This document shows positions 27,884-37,562 of a stretch of 64,000 nt of DNA, piece after piece. The notes below the pieces were generated by a model, which saw only the letters and a program-made list of their open reading frames with translations, did no database searches and was not told the DNA's origin. Every line of letters starts with the position of its first letter. Position 1 is the stretch's first letter. Source of the DNA: Leeuwenhoekiella sp. (lineage in GTDB: Bacteria; Bacteroidota; Bacteroidia; Flavobacteriales; Flavobacteriaceae); NCBI GenBank assembly GCA_002708845.1, contig PAPI01000001.1:248001-312000 (forward strand), given 5' to 3'. Position numbers and translations under genes: made by a program.

Positions 27884-29446
27884 ATGCGTAAAATCATTAC
27901 AACAGCAAATGATTCAAAAGATTCACTTTATGTTTTGATCAAGTCGTTGTCCAAGTCTGAAAAGCGTCAGTTTAAGCTTTATGTGGGCCGTCTTGATGGA
28001 AATGCAGATTCTAAGTATTTGCAGCTTTTCAACCTGCTTGATAAAATGAATACGTATGATGAAAACGAAATCTTCAAAAATAACATCGTTAAGAAGCAGC
28101 AGCTTTCTAACCTCAAAGCACATTTATACAAACAGATTTTAATTTCGCTACGCTTAAGCCCGGCGCATCAGAATATACGTGTGCAAATACGGGAGCAGCT
28201 TGATTTTGCCACGGTTTTATACCAAAAAGGACTGTATCAGCAAAGCTTGAAACTCCTGGAAAAAGCCAAGCATATGGCTATCGAAAACGAAGAAAAGAAT
28301 GTAGCATACGAAATTGTTGAGCTCGAGAAGGTAATCGAAACCCAGTACATCACCCGCAGTATGAGTACCCGGGCTGAAGAACTTGCGCAGGAAGCAAAAT
28401 CGCTTAGCAGGCAAAACCTGATGACCAGCAAATTGTCTAATCTGTCTTTGCAATTGTACGGATTGATGCTGAAAACCGGTTATGTGCGAAGCGATGCCGA
28501 GAAGCAGGAAATCACTACTTTTTTCAACAAATCGATGCCTGAATACGATTTGAACGAATTGGGTTTTCGGGAAAAATTATGGCTGAATAAAGCCTATTTG
28601 TGGTACAGCTTTCTGGTGCAGGATTTTTTATCCTGTTTTAAATACGCTACGCGCTATGTAGAGCTTTTTGAGGAAAGTCCCGCTATGATTGCCCGTAATC
28701 CTGTGTTTTACTTAAAAGGGAATCATTATTTGTTGGAGTCCCTTTTTTACCTGAAACACCATACCAAATTTGAAGAGGTTTTGACGGGATTGGAAAACCG
28801 ATTGAAGTCTGATGATTTCCCAAGCAGCGATAACCTGGAGATTCTTGAATTTCTTTATGTGTATTCGCATAAGCTGAATCTTAAGTTTATGGTGGGTGAT
28901 TTTAGTACCGATGATGGACTGATTGAGAAAATTGAAAAGTACCTCAAACAAAACGGCCAGCGTATGGACGAGCACCATATTATGGTGTTTTACTATAAGA
29001 TTGCCAGTTTGTATTTCGGAAACGGCCAGCATAAAAAGTGTATTGAGTATTTGAGTAAAATCATCAATAATAAATCCCTAAAAATGCGGGAAGATTTGAT
29101 GTGCTTCGCACGTATTTTGAATCTGGTCGCTCATTATGAAGCGGGAATGGATTATCATCTGGAAACCCTGCTCAAGAGCACCTATAAATTCCTGATTAAG
29201 ATGGATGATTTGCACGAGGTACAGAAAGAGATGATCAAATTTTTAAGGAATTTGGGCGAAATATTTCCCGGCGAACTTAAAACGGAATTCAAAAAACTGC
29301 GTAGCAGGCTTGAAGTCTATGAAGAAGACCCGTATGAGCGTCGTGCCTTTTTGTATCTCGATATTTTATCCTGGCTCGACAGCCGAATCGAAAATCGCCC
29401 CGTAGCTGAAATTATAAGGGAAAAAGCTTTGGTGTTGAATAGGTAG
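27884..29446 (+). CDS. Conserved helical protein of unknown function (TPR-like)
   Basis: I do not recognise a named family. The 520-residue protein has no signal peptide or membrane helix and is predicted by eye to be almost wholly alpha-helical, with repeated ~35-residue helix pairs reminiscent of TPR solenoids (for example the stretch LDFATVLYQKGLYQQSLKLL near residue 110, and FYYKIASLYFGNGQHKKCIEYL near residue 370). It is strongly basic and rich in Leu, Lys and Tyr. It is divergent from leuA across 127 bases. Such proteins often act as scaffolds; no specific role is claimed. Base composition matches the neighbours, so it is probably core genome. Confidence 0.75.
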   Translation: MRKIITTANDSKDSLYVLIKSLSKSEKRQFKLYVGRLDGNADSKYLQLFNLLDKMNTYDENEIFKNNIVKKQQLSNLKAHLYKQILISLRLSPAHQNIRVQIREQLDFATVLYQKGLYQQSLKLLEKAKHMAIENEEKNVAYEIVELEKVIETQYITRSMSTRAEELAQEAKSLSRQNLMTSKLSNLSLQLYGLMLKTGYVRSDAEKQEITTFFNKSMPEYDLNELGFREKLWLNKAYLWYSFLVQDFLSCFKYATRYVELFEESPAMIARNPVFYLKGNHYLLESLFYLKHHTKFEEVLTGLENRLKSDDFPSSDNLEILEFLYVYSHKLNLKFMVGDFSTDDGLIEKIEKYLKQNGQRMDEHHIMVFYYKIASLYFGNGQHKKCIEYLSKIINNKSLKMREDLMCFARILNLVAHYEAGMDYHLETLLKSTYKFLIKMDDLHEVQKEMIKFLRNLGEIFPGELKTEFKKLRSRLEVYEEDPYERRAFLYLDILSWLDSRIENRPVAEIIREKALVLNR

Positions 29447-29567
29447 ATTTTAGATGCTAGACGTGAGACTTTAGAAGAAAGATAAAATATAATTGAGCAG
29501 TCTCAGTTGGCAGTAAAAAGTATAATTTCTAAAAACGATTCAACAATTCAACTTTTTTCAAAGCTTT

Positions 29568-29602
29568 AGAAATCAGAAATCAGAAATCAGAAATCAGAAA
29601 CC
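29568..29602. repeat. Tandem heptamer repeat
   Basis: Four perfect copies of AGAAATC and a fifth imperfect copy (AGAAACC) run from 29568 to 29602, directly upstream of the transporter at 29611. It belongs with other low-complexity AGAAATC / TAGATTTTAGA-type stretches found between genes in this window. Confidence 0.8.
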
Positions 29603-29610
29603 ACTTCCTT

Positions 29611-30495
29611 TTGCCAAATCAATCCAACTCCTTTTTAAAAAATCTACTTCAACTCAATCTCGCCATGCTATTGGTAAGTACCAGCGGCGTTTTGGGGCGA
29701 GCAGTTACCTTAGCTCCGGTGGTTACAATAGGCTTGAGGGCTTTACTTGCTGTGGTTTTTTTGGTCTTATTTTTAAAATGGAAGCGCATCAGTTTTAAAA
29801 TACAGAAGGAAGATCGCTTACAAGTGATATTAGGTGGAATTTTAATGGGTATACATTGGGTGGCGTATTTTAAAGCGCTTCAGTTGAGTAATGTGGCCAT
29901 TGGGATGCTTACGATTTTTACATATCCTGCACTTACCAGCATTTTAGAACCGCTTATTCTTCGGCTTCCGTTTCAGAAAATACACTTGTTTCTGGGGCTT
30001 TTAGTTTTGACCGGGATCGCATTTTTAGTACCCGATCTTGATTTTGAAAACCAGTATACGCAGGCCGTGGCCTATGGTTTGGGCTCTGCTTTAGCCTATG
30101 CGTTGCGCAATATTTTGATGAAAAAGCAGGTGACGCGTTACCATGGAAGTTTGTTAATGATGTATCAGGCGTTGATTATTGGAGTGGTTTTACTTCCGTT
30201 TAGTACTCAAATTTCTACTGAAGCCTTACAGGAAAACATCATCTGGATTTTGGCTTTGGCTTTGCTTACTACTGCCTTAGGGCATACTTTATTTTTACTC
30301 ACCTTCCGTTATTTCTCGATAACAACAGCCAGCATCATCAGTAGCGTGCAACCGGTTTACGGTATTTTGCTGGGTATCATGTTTTTGGGTGAAATACCAC
30401 AAGTGATGACCATTATCGGCGGACTCTTAATCATTAGTGCGGTAGTGGTCGAAAGTTTACGATCGGCGCGTAAGGGTAAGGAAGTTGAAAGTTAA
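29611..30495 (+). CDS. EamA/DMT-superfamily transporter
   Basis: Drug/metabolite transporter superfamily membrane protein with about ten hydrophobic helices in two repeated halves, the second half carrying the conserved GSALAYALRNILMKK and a terminal SVQPVYGILLGIMFLGE motif of the EamA domain. At 294 residues it has the typical length. Translation probably starts at TTG 29611, because no ATG gives a full first helix; the start is therefore less certain. These proteins usually export amino acids, nucleotides or other small metabolites; the substrate cannot be predicted. It is convergent with the fucosidase gene. Confidence 0.88.
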   Translation: MPNQSNSFLKNLLQLNLAMLLVSTSGVLGRAVTLAPVVTIGLRALLAVVFLVLFLKWKRISFKIQKEDRLQVILGGILMGIHWVAYFKALQLSNVAIGMLTIFTYPALTSILEPLILRLPFQKIHLFLGLLVLTGIAFLVPDLDFENQYTQAVAYGLGSALAYALRNILMKKQVTRYHGSLLMMYQALIIGVVLLPFSTQISTEALQENIIWILALALLTTALGHTLFLLTFRYFSITTASIISSVQPVYGILLGIMFLGEIPQVMTIIGGLLIISAVVVESLRSARKGKEVES

Positions 30496-30564
30496 GGGAT
30501 GTATGGGAGTAAGAGGTTAAAGGTAAAGAGTAAAAGCTTCTCAGCTTTTAAACCGCAAACCGTA

Positions 30565-31896
30565 TTAATTCGATTCAATAACCGCACCTTCTTCCCGATA
30601 CAGATCAACTTCACCGTCTAATAAAACGGCAAGCACCGTCATATTTTCGTCTAAAACATAATCAGGTACTTTGATGTAGGTGATACCCGGATACTGACTC
30701 CAGTATACTTTACCCACAACCTGATGATCCAGTTTAGTGCCTTCGCCTACCACGTAAATGCGGTTGATTTTATTTTTAAGCCCTCGCAACACAACTTCAC
30801 CTCCGGGATTACCCTTTACAAAGAGGTATAGAATGTTTCGGTCTTTATTGAGTGTTGATGGACCGTAAAAATGTTCTTTGGGTATTCCCGCCCGTGTTCC
30901 GTAGATCGCTTCGGTGTGCTTATGCGTCCAGCGCCCCAACTCTTTAAGAATCTCTTTCTGTCCGTCAGGGATGGTTCCGTCTGCTTTTGGACCTATATCC
31001 AGAAGTAGATTACCTCCGTTACCAATCACATCGGCAAAAATGCCAATCACCTGATTGGTTGTTTTGTAGTCGTTATCGTTAGTCTGGTAGCCCCAGGAAT
31101 TGTTGAGCGTCATACACAATTCCCAATATTTATCTTTGGGGCGCACAATAGGCATGCCCTGTTCTGGAGTCGCATAATCTCCCTGATTGCTTAAGCGGGA
31201 ATTGATGATGGTTTGCTTATTATCTTCAAGCAACATTTTTTTGACCTTTGCTGCCTGCCATTCTTCGGCATTGTGTTCCCAATCGCCATCAAACCACCAC
31301 AAATCGGGTTTGTAGTTTTTAGAGAGTTCACTCAATTGACCCTGATAGTAATTTAAAAAGCTCTTCCAGCGTTTGGGTTCTTCAGAAATGGAATACCTAA
31401 TGGAATCCCTTGTAAAATGGGTATAGTCTTCATACGACCAGTCCGGCAACGAATAATAGATACCTACTTTCAGTTTATCTTTCCGAAGCGCTTTTACAAA
31501 CGGAGTAAGTACGTCTTTTTGAGCTGCACTGCTTTCTAGCGCATTTAGATTGCCATACCTGGTATTCCATAAAGCAAAACCATCGTGGTGTTTTGAAGTG
31601 ATTACAGCGTATTTGGCTCCGCTTTCTGCGATAAGATCAGCCCAGGCCTTCGGATTGTAGTTCTTAGCGCTAAAACCTTCTGTTTGCTTTAAATAATCTT
31701 CGTGTGAGATATAGCCATTGTAAAAAGACCAGGATTCATCAATGCCATTTACGGCATACAATCCCCAGTGAATAAAAATCCCCAGCTTAGCATCTTTAAA
31801 CCACTGCATTTTTGAAGAGGTGGATAGTGTATCTGCTTCCTGAGACCAGAGTGGAAAGAGCAGGAGCAGTAGTAACAGAGTTGTGTATTTTTTCAT
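30565..31896 (-). CDS. Secreted alpha-L-fucosidase, GH29 family
   Basis: Glycoside hydrolase family 29 enzyme that removes alpha-L-fucose from glycans such as algal fucans, host glycans or oligosaccharides. A signal peptide (LLLLLLLFPLWS) precedes the catalytic domain. Family hallmarks are visible: KLGIFIHWGLYAV near 38-50, the SKHHDGFALW block at 101-110 and the probable nucleophile D203 in LWWFDGDWEH. At 443 residues it holds the (beta/alpha)8 domain and a C-terminal beta domain. No sulfatase or SusCD pair adjoins, so it is not part of a recognisable polysaccharide utilisation locus here. Confidence 0.93.
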   Translation of the reverse strand: MKKYTTLLLLLLLFPLWSQEADTLSTSSKMQWFKDAKLGIFIHWGLYAVNGIDESWSFYNGYISHEDYLKQTEGFSAKNYNPKAWADLIAESGAKYAVITSKHHDGFALWNTRYGNLNALESSAAQKDVLTPFVKALRKDKLKVGIYYSLPDWSYEDYTHFTRDSIRYSISEEPKRWKSFLNYYQGQLSELSKNYKPDLWWFDGDWEHNAEEWQAAKVKKMLLEDNKQTIINSRLSNQGDYATPEQGMPIVRPKDKYWELCMTLNNSWGYQTNDNDYKTTNQVIGIFADVIGNGGNLLLDIGPKADGTIPDGQKEILKELGRWTHKHTEAIYGTRAGIPKEHFYGPSTLNKDRNILYLFVKGNPGGEVVLRGLKNKINRIYVVGEGTKLDHQVVGKVYWSQYPGITYIKVPDYVLDENMTVLAVLLDGEVDLYREEGAVIESN

Positions 31897-31968
31897 CGAA
31901 AATGCGTTTAGGATTTTGTTTGGGCTACGCCAAACGAAATTTACTAAATCACGCCAACTTCTAAAACT

Positions 31969-32658
31969 CTAGTTGCACGCGTTCCAGATCGCATCATTAG
32001 CCGGAGGTGGTGCGATAAAAGTCATTTCTTCTTTTTGAACAGGGTGGGTGAGCACCAATTTGCGAGAGTGCAGGTGAATGCTTCCGTCAGAATTGCTGCG
32101 GTCAAAACCGTATTTTAAATCCCCTTTGATTGGACAGCCAATTGCTGATAACTGCGAACGGATTTGATGATGCCTTCCGGTATGCAGATTGATTTCCAGT
32201 AGGTAATAATTATTCAGTTCTTTAATGACTTTGTAGTCTAAAATTCCTTTTTTACTATCCGGAACTTCGTTGATATGGCTATACGATTTATTTTGTTTGG
32301 GATTGCGCTTTAAATAATGAATCAGCGTATCCTGAAGTTTTGGTGGCGCATTTTTAACTACTGCCCAATATGTCTTTTTCGCCTCTTTTTGCGCAAACAA
32401 TTTATTGAGTCGTGGTAAGGCTTTTGAAGTACGTGAAAAGATAACAATTCCGCTAGTTGGACGATCCAAACGATGCACAACTCCCAAATAGACGGCTCCC
32501 GGTTTGTCGTATTTTTCGGCGATATAACTTTTAACGACTTCGCTAAGCGGTTTGTCTCCGGTCTTGTCACCTTGCACAATATCACCCGGTCTTTTATTCA
32601 CGACAATGATATGATTGTCTTCATAAAGAACCTGAAGATTGTCTTTGGTACTGTGCAT
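31969..32658 (-). CDS. RluA-family pseudouridine synthase
   Basis: Isomerises uridine to pseudouridine in rRNA or tRNA. The catalytic aspartate is D65 in the motif HRLDRPTSG, and the conserved LHTGRHHQIRSQL segment lies near residue 160. The 229-residue protein starts straight into the catalytic domain, with no N-terminal S4 RNA-binding domain, resembling RluA or the TruC/RluC-like short enzymes. It lies ~95 bases after panB on the same strand and may be co-expressed. The RNA target cannot be assigned from sequence. Confidence 0.9.
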   Translation of the reverse strand: MHSTKDNLQVLYEDNHIIVVNKRPGDIVQGDKTGDKPLSEVVKSYIAEKYDKPGAVYLGVVHRLDRPTSGIVIFSRTSKALPRLNKLFAQKEAKKTYWAVVKNAPPKLQDTLIHYLKRNPKQNKSYSHINEVPDSKKGILDYKVIKELNNYYLLEINLHTGRHHQIRSQLSAIGCPIKGDLKYGFDRSNSDGSIHLHSRKLVLTHPVQKEEMTFIAPPPANDAIWNACN

Positions 32659-32752
32659 TTTTTGCAGTTAAAGGTTAAAGATTAAGAGTTGAAAGTCGGC
32701 ATTATAGTGATTAAGAAAGCTCTTTTACTTCTCTAATCTAATATCTCAAATC

Positions 32753-33571
32753 TTAATACTGTTCGTCTTCATTAGGAAAGTCCACCGCCTTAACATCTGT
32801 GATGTATTGTTCAAAAGCACCGGTCATTAAGGTGTGCAAGTCGAGATAGCGTCTTAAAAATCGCGGACTAAATTCTTTGCTCATTCCCAGCATATCATGC
32901 ATCACCAATACCTGGCCGTCTACGCCGTTACCGGCTCCGATACCTATAACCGGAATGGTCAGGCTTTCAGCAACCTCTTTAGCCAGAGCGCTGGGTACTT
33001 TTTCTAGAACCACGGCAAAACAGCCCAGACGTTCCAGTAAAAGTGCATCTTCTTTTAATTTTTGAGCTTCGGCTTCTTCTTTAGCCCTAACGGTGTAGGT
33101 ACCAAATTTATAAATAGATTGTGGCGTAAGTCCCAGATGTCCCATTACCGGAATACCGGCATTTAGAATACGTTTTACCGATTCTTTGATCTCCGAGCCT
33201 CCTTCAAGCTTCAGCGCATGACCTCCGCTTTCTTTCATAATGCGAATAGCCGATCGCAAGGCTTCTTTAGGATCACTTTGGTAGCTTCCAAAAGGCAAAT
33301 CTACGACAACCAGCGAGCGCTTTATCGCCCGTATCACCGATGAGGCATGGTAAATCATTTGATCGAGGGTAATGGGTAGCGTGGTCTCGTGACCTGCCAT
33401 CACATTAGAAGCCGAGTCACCCACGAGGATTACATCTATACCGGCACGGTCTACAATTTTGGCCATGGTGTAATCGTATGCGGTAAGCATCGCGATTTTT
33501 TCACCGTGGCTTTTCATTTCGGTAAGCGATTTTACCGTTATCCTTTTGTATTCTTTTTTTGCTGCAGACAT
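32753..33571 (-). CDS. panB: 3-methyl-2-oxobutanoate hydroxymethyltransferase
   Basis: Transfers a hydroxymethyl group from methylene-tetrahydrofolate to 2-oxoisovalerate, first step of pantothenate (coenzyme A) synthesis. The 272-residue protein shows the Mg-binding VGDSASNV motif, LPFGSYQ, and the [20 protein letters not shown] signature. The substrate 2-oxoisovalerate comes from the branched-chain pathway encoded at the left end. It is divergent from the small secreted protein gene at 33641. Confidence 0.97.
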   Translation of the reverse strand: MSAAKKEYKRITVKSLTEMKSHGEKIAMLTAYDYTMAKIVDRAGIDVILVGDSASNVMAGHETTLPITLDQMIYHASSVIRAIKRSLVVVDLPFGSYQSDPKEALRSAIRIMKESGGHALKLEGGSEIKESVKRILNAGIPVMGHLGLTPQSIYKFGTYTVRAKEEAEAQKLKEDALLLERLGCFAVVLEKVPSALAKEVAESLTIPVIGIGAGNGVDGQVLVMHDMLGMSKEFSPRFLRRYLDLHTLMTGAFEQYITDVKAVDFPNEDEQY

Positions 33572-33640
33572 AGTCCCATTTTAAAATGCGGGTAAAAGTA
33601 GTAAATTACTCACGCATTCACCATAAAACTACAAACACAG

Positions 33641-34090
33641 ATGCGCACCGCTTTTTTAACTTTGACATTCCTTTTTACGCTCGTTCAGGCAAAGGCTCAG
33701 TTCTTTTCTGAACCTGAGGAAGTTGTCATCGCATTCTTTAACGCTTTTCACCAGCAGGACACCCTGGCTATGCGCGAGTTGGTTCACAGCCGCATAAAAA
33801 TGCAATCGCTGGGGGTTAAAAACGAAGAGGTTCGCCTGAGTACAACCACCTTTGAAGACTTCCTAAAATCTATAGCCTCCATACCGGATAATATGGTTTT
33901 TGAAGAGCGCATTTTAGATTATAAAACCCAGTCAGACGGCCAGATGGCCAATGTATGGACGCCTTATGAGTTTTATATAAATGAAGAACTTAGTCATTGC
34001 GGGGCTAACAGTTTTCAAATGCTTTTTGAAGAAGACCGCTGGAAGATTTTTTACATAGTAGATACCCGGAGAAGGGAAGGTTGCGAATAA
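33641..34090 (+). CDS. Secreted NTF2-like (SnoaL-fold) protein
   Basis: A 149-residue protein with a signal peptide (FLTLTFLFTLVQAKAQ), then a cone-shaped NTF2/SnoaL-type domain. The pattern VVIAFFNAFHQQDTLAMRELVH followed by strands ending in WTPYEFYINEELSHCGANSF and FEEDRWKIFYIVDTRR is typical of this fold. Such domains may be enzymatic or merely bind small molecules; no active-site residues allow a choice. It precedes the MACPF-ankyrin gene by 85 bases on the same strand, so the two could be co-transcribed. Two cysteines (in SHCGAN and at the C-terminus REGCE) could form a disulfide in the periplasm. Confidence 0.75.
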   Translation: MRTAFLTLTFLFTLVQAKAQFFSEPEEVVIAFFNAFHQQDTLAMRELVHSRIKMQSLGVKNEEVRLSTTTFEDFLKSIASIPDNMVFEERILDYKTQSDGQMANVWTPYEFYINEELSHCGANSFQMLFEEDRWKIFYIVDTRRREGCE

Positions 34091-34175
34091 GTTTTTCCAT
34101 TTTAGAACTATTCCCTATCTTCAAACTCCCTTAATCAGTACCCCTAATTAATAACATTTTAAACTAACCTAATAA

Positions 34176-37100
34176 GTGGGGCTACGCTTGCATTTCTTAA
34201 TTTTTCTGGCTGTTTTTTCGGTCTCAAAGCTGTTTTCGCAGGATGCGGAAGCCCAATCACCCTTACAACCCGGCTTTACGGTTGATATTCGATTTGCAGA
34301 TGGCTTTGATATAGAGCGGAGTTCGGTGATTTCAGATCGGGGGCTTTCGGTTTTTACCAAAAGCAAGGGCCAGAAGCTTTCGACTACAAAATTGAAAACT
34401 AAGGCGTCATCGAGTCTTAATTACTATCTACTCAATACCGCACACGAATTTGAGCAACAGCTGCTCCAAACAGATACGTCAGACCGGGCTTTTTCGGCAC
34501 ATTTTACCAAAGCCTATAATACGAATGTGGATGCTGCGAAAAAAGATAAACTCATTTTTGTCTATACGCTGCGAAAAGTTCCCATTTACGATTTACGCCT
34601 TGTAGACAACACGCTTTCAGAAGCTTTTATTGATGCAGTTAAGCGTTTGGGCAGAGACCTGTCGCCCGAAGGTTTTATTTCCTGGTTTGGAACTCATTAC
34701 ACCGATCATGTTACGTATGGCGGAATCTTTTTGACCCGAAATCTGGTAAGTAACACAGATTTTATCAATTCGCCCTACACCGAAGATGAATTTAAAGAAG
34801 AGCTTCTAAAAGAAGTAGGACGTCAGCAACGCGGGGATTCGCTTACCAACCCGTATATTAAATTGGGACCTCCGCAACGTTTTACACGAGGTGGTGATGT
34901 AAATGAAATTTGGGATGAACGCTGGGCACAATCGGTCACCAGAGCCAATGCCGTTGTTTTAGATGCTAACCTGGTTGAGCTTACCAATTTACTTTCTACC
35001 AAGAACTTTCCCGATGTCTCAGATCTGGATCACCGGCGCTACCTGCTTCAGGCTGCGATAGATCGAGCCAGGGAGCAGTCGATTTCGTGGCAGGCTACTG
35101 AAGAAACTACCGATTTTTTTAAAAAATACAGTTTACAATTTCGGCAAAAGGTTCATACCATTGTAAAAGCCAGTGAGGGTAAAACCGAAGCCCAGAAACG
35201 CACAGAATATATAGGAGATTTATTTTATGGCAGTTTTAATGCGCACGGAGAACCCATGACTACCGCTGCTTTGATTGAATATCAGGGGATTGATTTGAAT
35301 ACCCTGCTCACCGATGAAGAAATAGCTCTAAATAAAGTGCTGGATTTTACGATTTCACCGGAAGAATTAAAAGCGGCATTCGTGAGCGTTTGGGACGATA
35401 CAAAAAAACTGGAGAAAGGGCAGGGGCGTACGACTCTTTTTGTTTCCGGACCGCCTGAAGCCCATGCTTACTTTAAAGATGCCCTTGTGGGAGTGGTGCA
35501 GAAGGAAGTAGAAATCACGACTATAGACGGTGATGTTTTTAAAATTAAGTACAGTCTCGAGCATCAAAAGGCACAGCAACCTTTAGGTTCGCAACCCAAT
35601 TCCTATAATTATGCGTTGAGTTCAGAGGTAGTGTCAGCGGCCGCTCGCGGGGATCTTGATTTGCTACGCAATTTATACTTTCAGGGTGTTTCTACACAAA
35701 CCGATGCAGTAGTAAAAGCAGCCGTTCAAAATTTTGATGACACTCCGGTGCTCAATACTATTTTTGATTTTGGAGTACGCCCTACCACAGAAGATCTCGA
35801 TGTGGCTTTTGATCCTGATGTGTTTAGCAAAGCGAAAGCACTCACACTGCTGGAGCGTGGCGCGAAGCCAAAAAACAATATGATTTATAAGGCTGTTGCG
35901 TATCAGGAGCCTGAAGTGATCTACGCACTGCTTCGGGAAGGTGCTGAACCGCGCAATAATGATGTAGCCTTTGCAGTAGAGCTCAACAACTATGAAGTGA
36001 CTAAAGCTTTGATGAGTCTGGATTATGCGGAATTTAAAGCAGATGGAGAGATGCTTGCTTTAGCAGTTACCAATGCAGATAGCTCGCTTACTGAGAAATT
36101 TATTAATTACGGGGCTGTTGCTGACCCACGAATCTTAAAGTTGGCCACTGAAACCAAAGAACAGGAAATTATTGATCGCGTTAAAGCGGTAACTCCGGCT
36201 TCTGCTGAAGCGCTCGAAGTTGTGGCAGATGCGAATGACACCTCTTTGTTTCGCTATTTTCTCGACAAAGAGAAGGTACCTGTTACTGATGTGGTGTTGA
36301 GCAGTTCGATAACAAAAGATAATTTGGATCTTTTGGAACTTGCACTTGACGCAGGGGGTTCTGTAGATTTTTCGCTATCCAAATCCATTTTAGAAAAAAA
36401 TACGCCGGCCGTAAAACTAAGCCTTAAAAAAGGAGCACAGCCTGATCCTGTTTTTGAATATGCTTTGAATTCGGAGGATTTCGATCTCTTTCAAGATGCC
36501 TTGGATAACTATGACGGGGATCCACAGCTAGCGCTGAGTAAAGCGGTAGCAGCTGATAATCTGGATTTTTCGGCATATGTACTTAAAAAGAAAAAAAATG
36601 CAGTTGATGCCGATACGCAGGTAGCTTTGGCAGCACGCAATGAAAATCTGGAACTCGTTAAACTTTTGGTTACCAATGATGCTAAACCTCAAACTGCAAT
36701 AGAAGAGGCTGTAAGCATTGGGAATATACCTATAACCCAATTTTTAATAGGGCAGGGAGCTTCAGTTAAAAATCCTGAGCTCATACGACGTGCTGCTCGA
36801 ACACAGAATGTGAAACTGGCTTCAGTACTTTTAGATACTAAAGAGATTGATCCGGACGAAATTATGGTTGACCTGATCGAGCTTAAAGACCAAAAACTCA
36901 TCAATCAAAACCTTTCCTATGGAGCTCAAATAGATGAGCGTGCGCTGCGCAGTGCCATAGATACCAAAGATGAAGCTATTGCTTTAGACCTATTTGAAAA
37001 AGCGCCTGATGATCTGGTTAATAAAAGTCAACTGTTTTATGCAGTCACAAATGAACTTAATGAGGTGACCCGCTACCTGATTAAACGTCTTAACAATTCG

Positions 37101-37562
37101 GATTATGCCTTGCAGGCCGCTTTTGAGGTTAAGAATATTGAAGCCTTAAAACTGGCGCTAGAGGCCGGTGCCCAGCCTAAAGATGAAGATTTAATCACAG
37201 CCGTTAAAGCCCATTTTAATAAAGCGGTACTACCCCTTATCAATGCAGGTCTTGATCCGGTTGTGACGGATAACGAAGAAAATTCCCTGTTGCATTTTGT
37301 GGCCTACCGTTACGATAGTGGTGATGAGGAGCTGATTAAAACGCTGGTCAAAGCAGGTGTCAATGTAAACGCCAAAAATAAGATTGGAGAAACCCCCCTA
37401 CATTGGGCGGTTAAATCAGGAAAGGATAATATACCTTCCATCAAGACTCTTTTGGTGTTAGGTGCACTTCCCGAAGCGCGCACCCTAAAGCGCCAAAGTG
37501 TACTCGATTATGCCGAAGACCGCGAAATGCGGCAATTGCTTAAAACTACAATTCTGCGTTAG
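34176..37562 (+). CDS. Secreted MACPF-domain protein with C-terminal ankyrin repeats
   Basis: A 1128-residue protein with an N-terminal signal peptide (to about residue 22). The MACPF signature is present: F171-GTHY, then six residues, then G182-G183. It is preceded by the usual FIDAVKRLGRDLSPEGFISW helix region, and the N-terminal ~35-330 region fits a perforin-like domain. A linker region (~330-470) leads to a long run of ~30-residue ankyrin-like repeats from ~475 to ~1125, degenerate at first and canonical at the end (NSLLHFVAYRYDSGDEELIKTLV, then GETPLHWAVKSG). MACPF proteins form membrane pores or bind membranes; secreted ankyrin repeats bind partners. The combination suggests an exported antagonistic or surface-interaction factor, but that is inference. 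The start is a GTG (34176) or TTG (34188). Its 3' end overlaps the convergent sdaA by a few bases. Confidence 0.8.
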   Translation: MGLRLHFLIFLAVFSVSKLFSQDAEAQSPLQPGFTVDIRFADGFDIERSSVISDRGLSVFTKSKGQKLSTTKLKTKASSSLNYYLLNTAHEFEQQLLQTDTSDRAFSAHFTKAYNTNVDAAKKDKLIFVYTLRKVPIYDLRLVDNTLSEAFIDAVKRLGRDLSPEGFISWFGTHYTDHVTYGGIFLTRNLVSNTDFINSPYTEDEFKEELLKEVGRQQRGDSLTNPYIKLGPPQRFTRGGDVNEIWDERWAQSVTRANAVVLDANLVELTNLLSTKNFPDVSDLDHRRYLLQAAIDRAREQSISWQATEETTDFFKKYSLQFRQKVHTIVKASEGKTEAQKRTEYIGDLFYGSFNAHGEPMTTAALIEYQGIDLNTLLTDEEIALNKVLDFTISPEELKAAFVSVWDDTKKLEKGQGRTTLFVSGPPEAHAYFKDALVGVVQKEVEITTIDGDVFKIKYSLEHQKAQQPLGSQPNSYNYALSSEVVSAAARGDLDLLRNLYFQGVSTQTDAVVKAAVQNFDDTPVLNTIFDFGVRPTTEDLDVAFDPDVFSKAKALTLLERGAKPKNNMIYKAVAYQEPEVIYALLREGAEPRNNDVAFAVELNNYEVTKALMSLDYAEFKADGEMLALAVTNADSSLTEKFINYGAVADPRILKLATETKEQEIIDRVKAVTPASAEALEVVADANDTSLFRYFLDKEKVPVTDVVLSSSITKDNLDLLELALDAGGSVDFSLSKSILEKNTPAVKLSLKKGAQPDPVFEYALNSEDFDLFQDALDNYDGDPQLALSKAVAADNLDFSAYVLKKKKNAVDADTQVALAARNENLELVKLLVTNDAKPQTAIEEAVSIGNIPITQFLIGQGASVKNPELIRRAARTQNVKLASVLLDTKEIDPDEIMVDLIELKDQKLINQNLSYGAQIDERALRSAIDTKDEAIALDLFEKAPDDLVNKSQLFYAVTNELNEVTRYLIKRLNNSDYALQAAFEVKNIEALKLALEAGAQPKDEDLITAVKAHFNKAVLPLINAGLDPVVTDNEENSLLHFVAYRYDSGDEELIKTLVKAGVNVNAKNKIGETPLHWAVKSGKDNIPSIKTLLVLGALPEARTLKRQSVLDYAEDREMRQLLKTTILR

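Noticed and set aside
29568-29602. Short tandem repeat considered as a CRISPR remnant
   Set aside because: Units are 7 bases with no spacers and no cas genes nearby; it is a simple tandem repeat.
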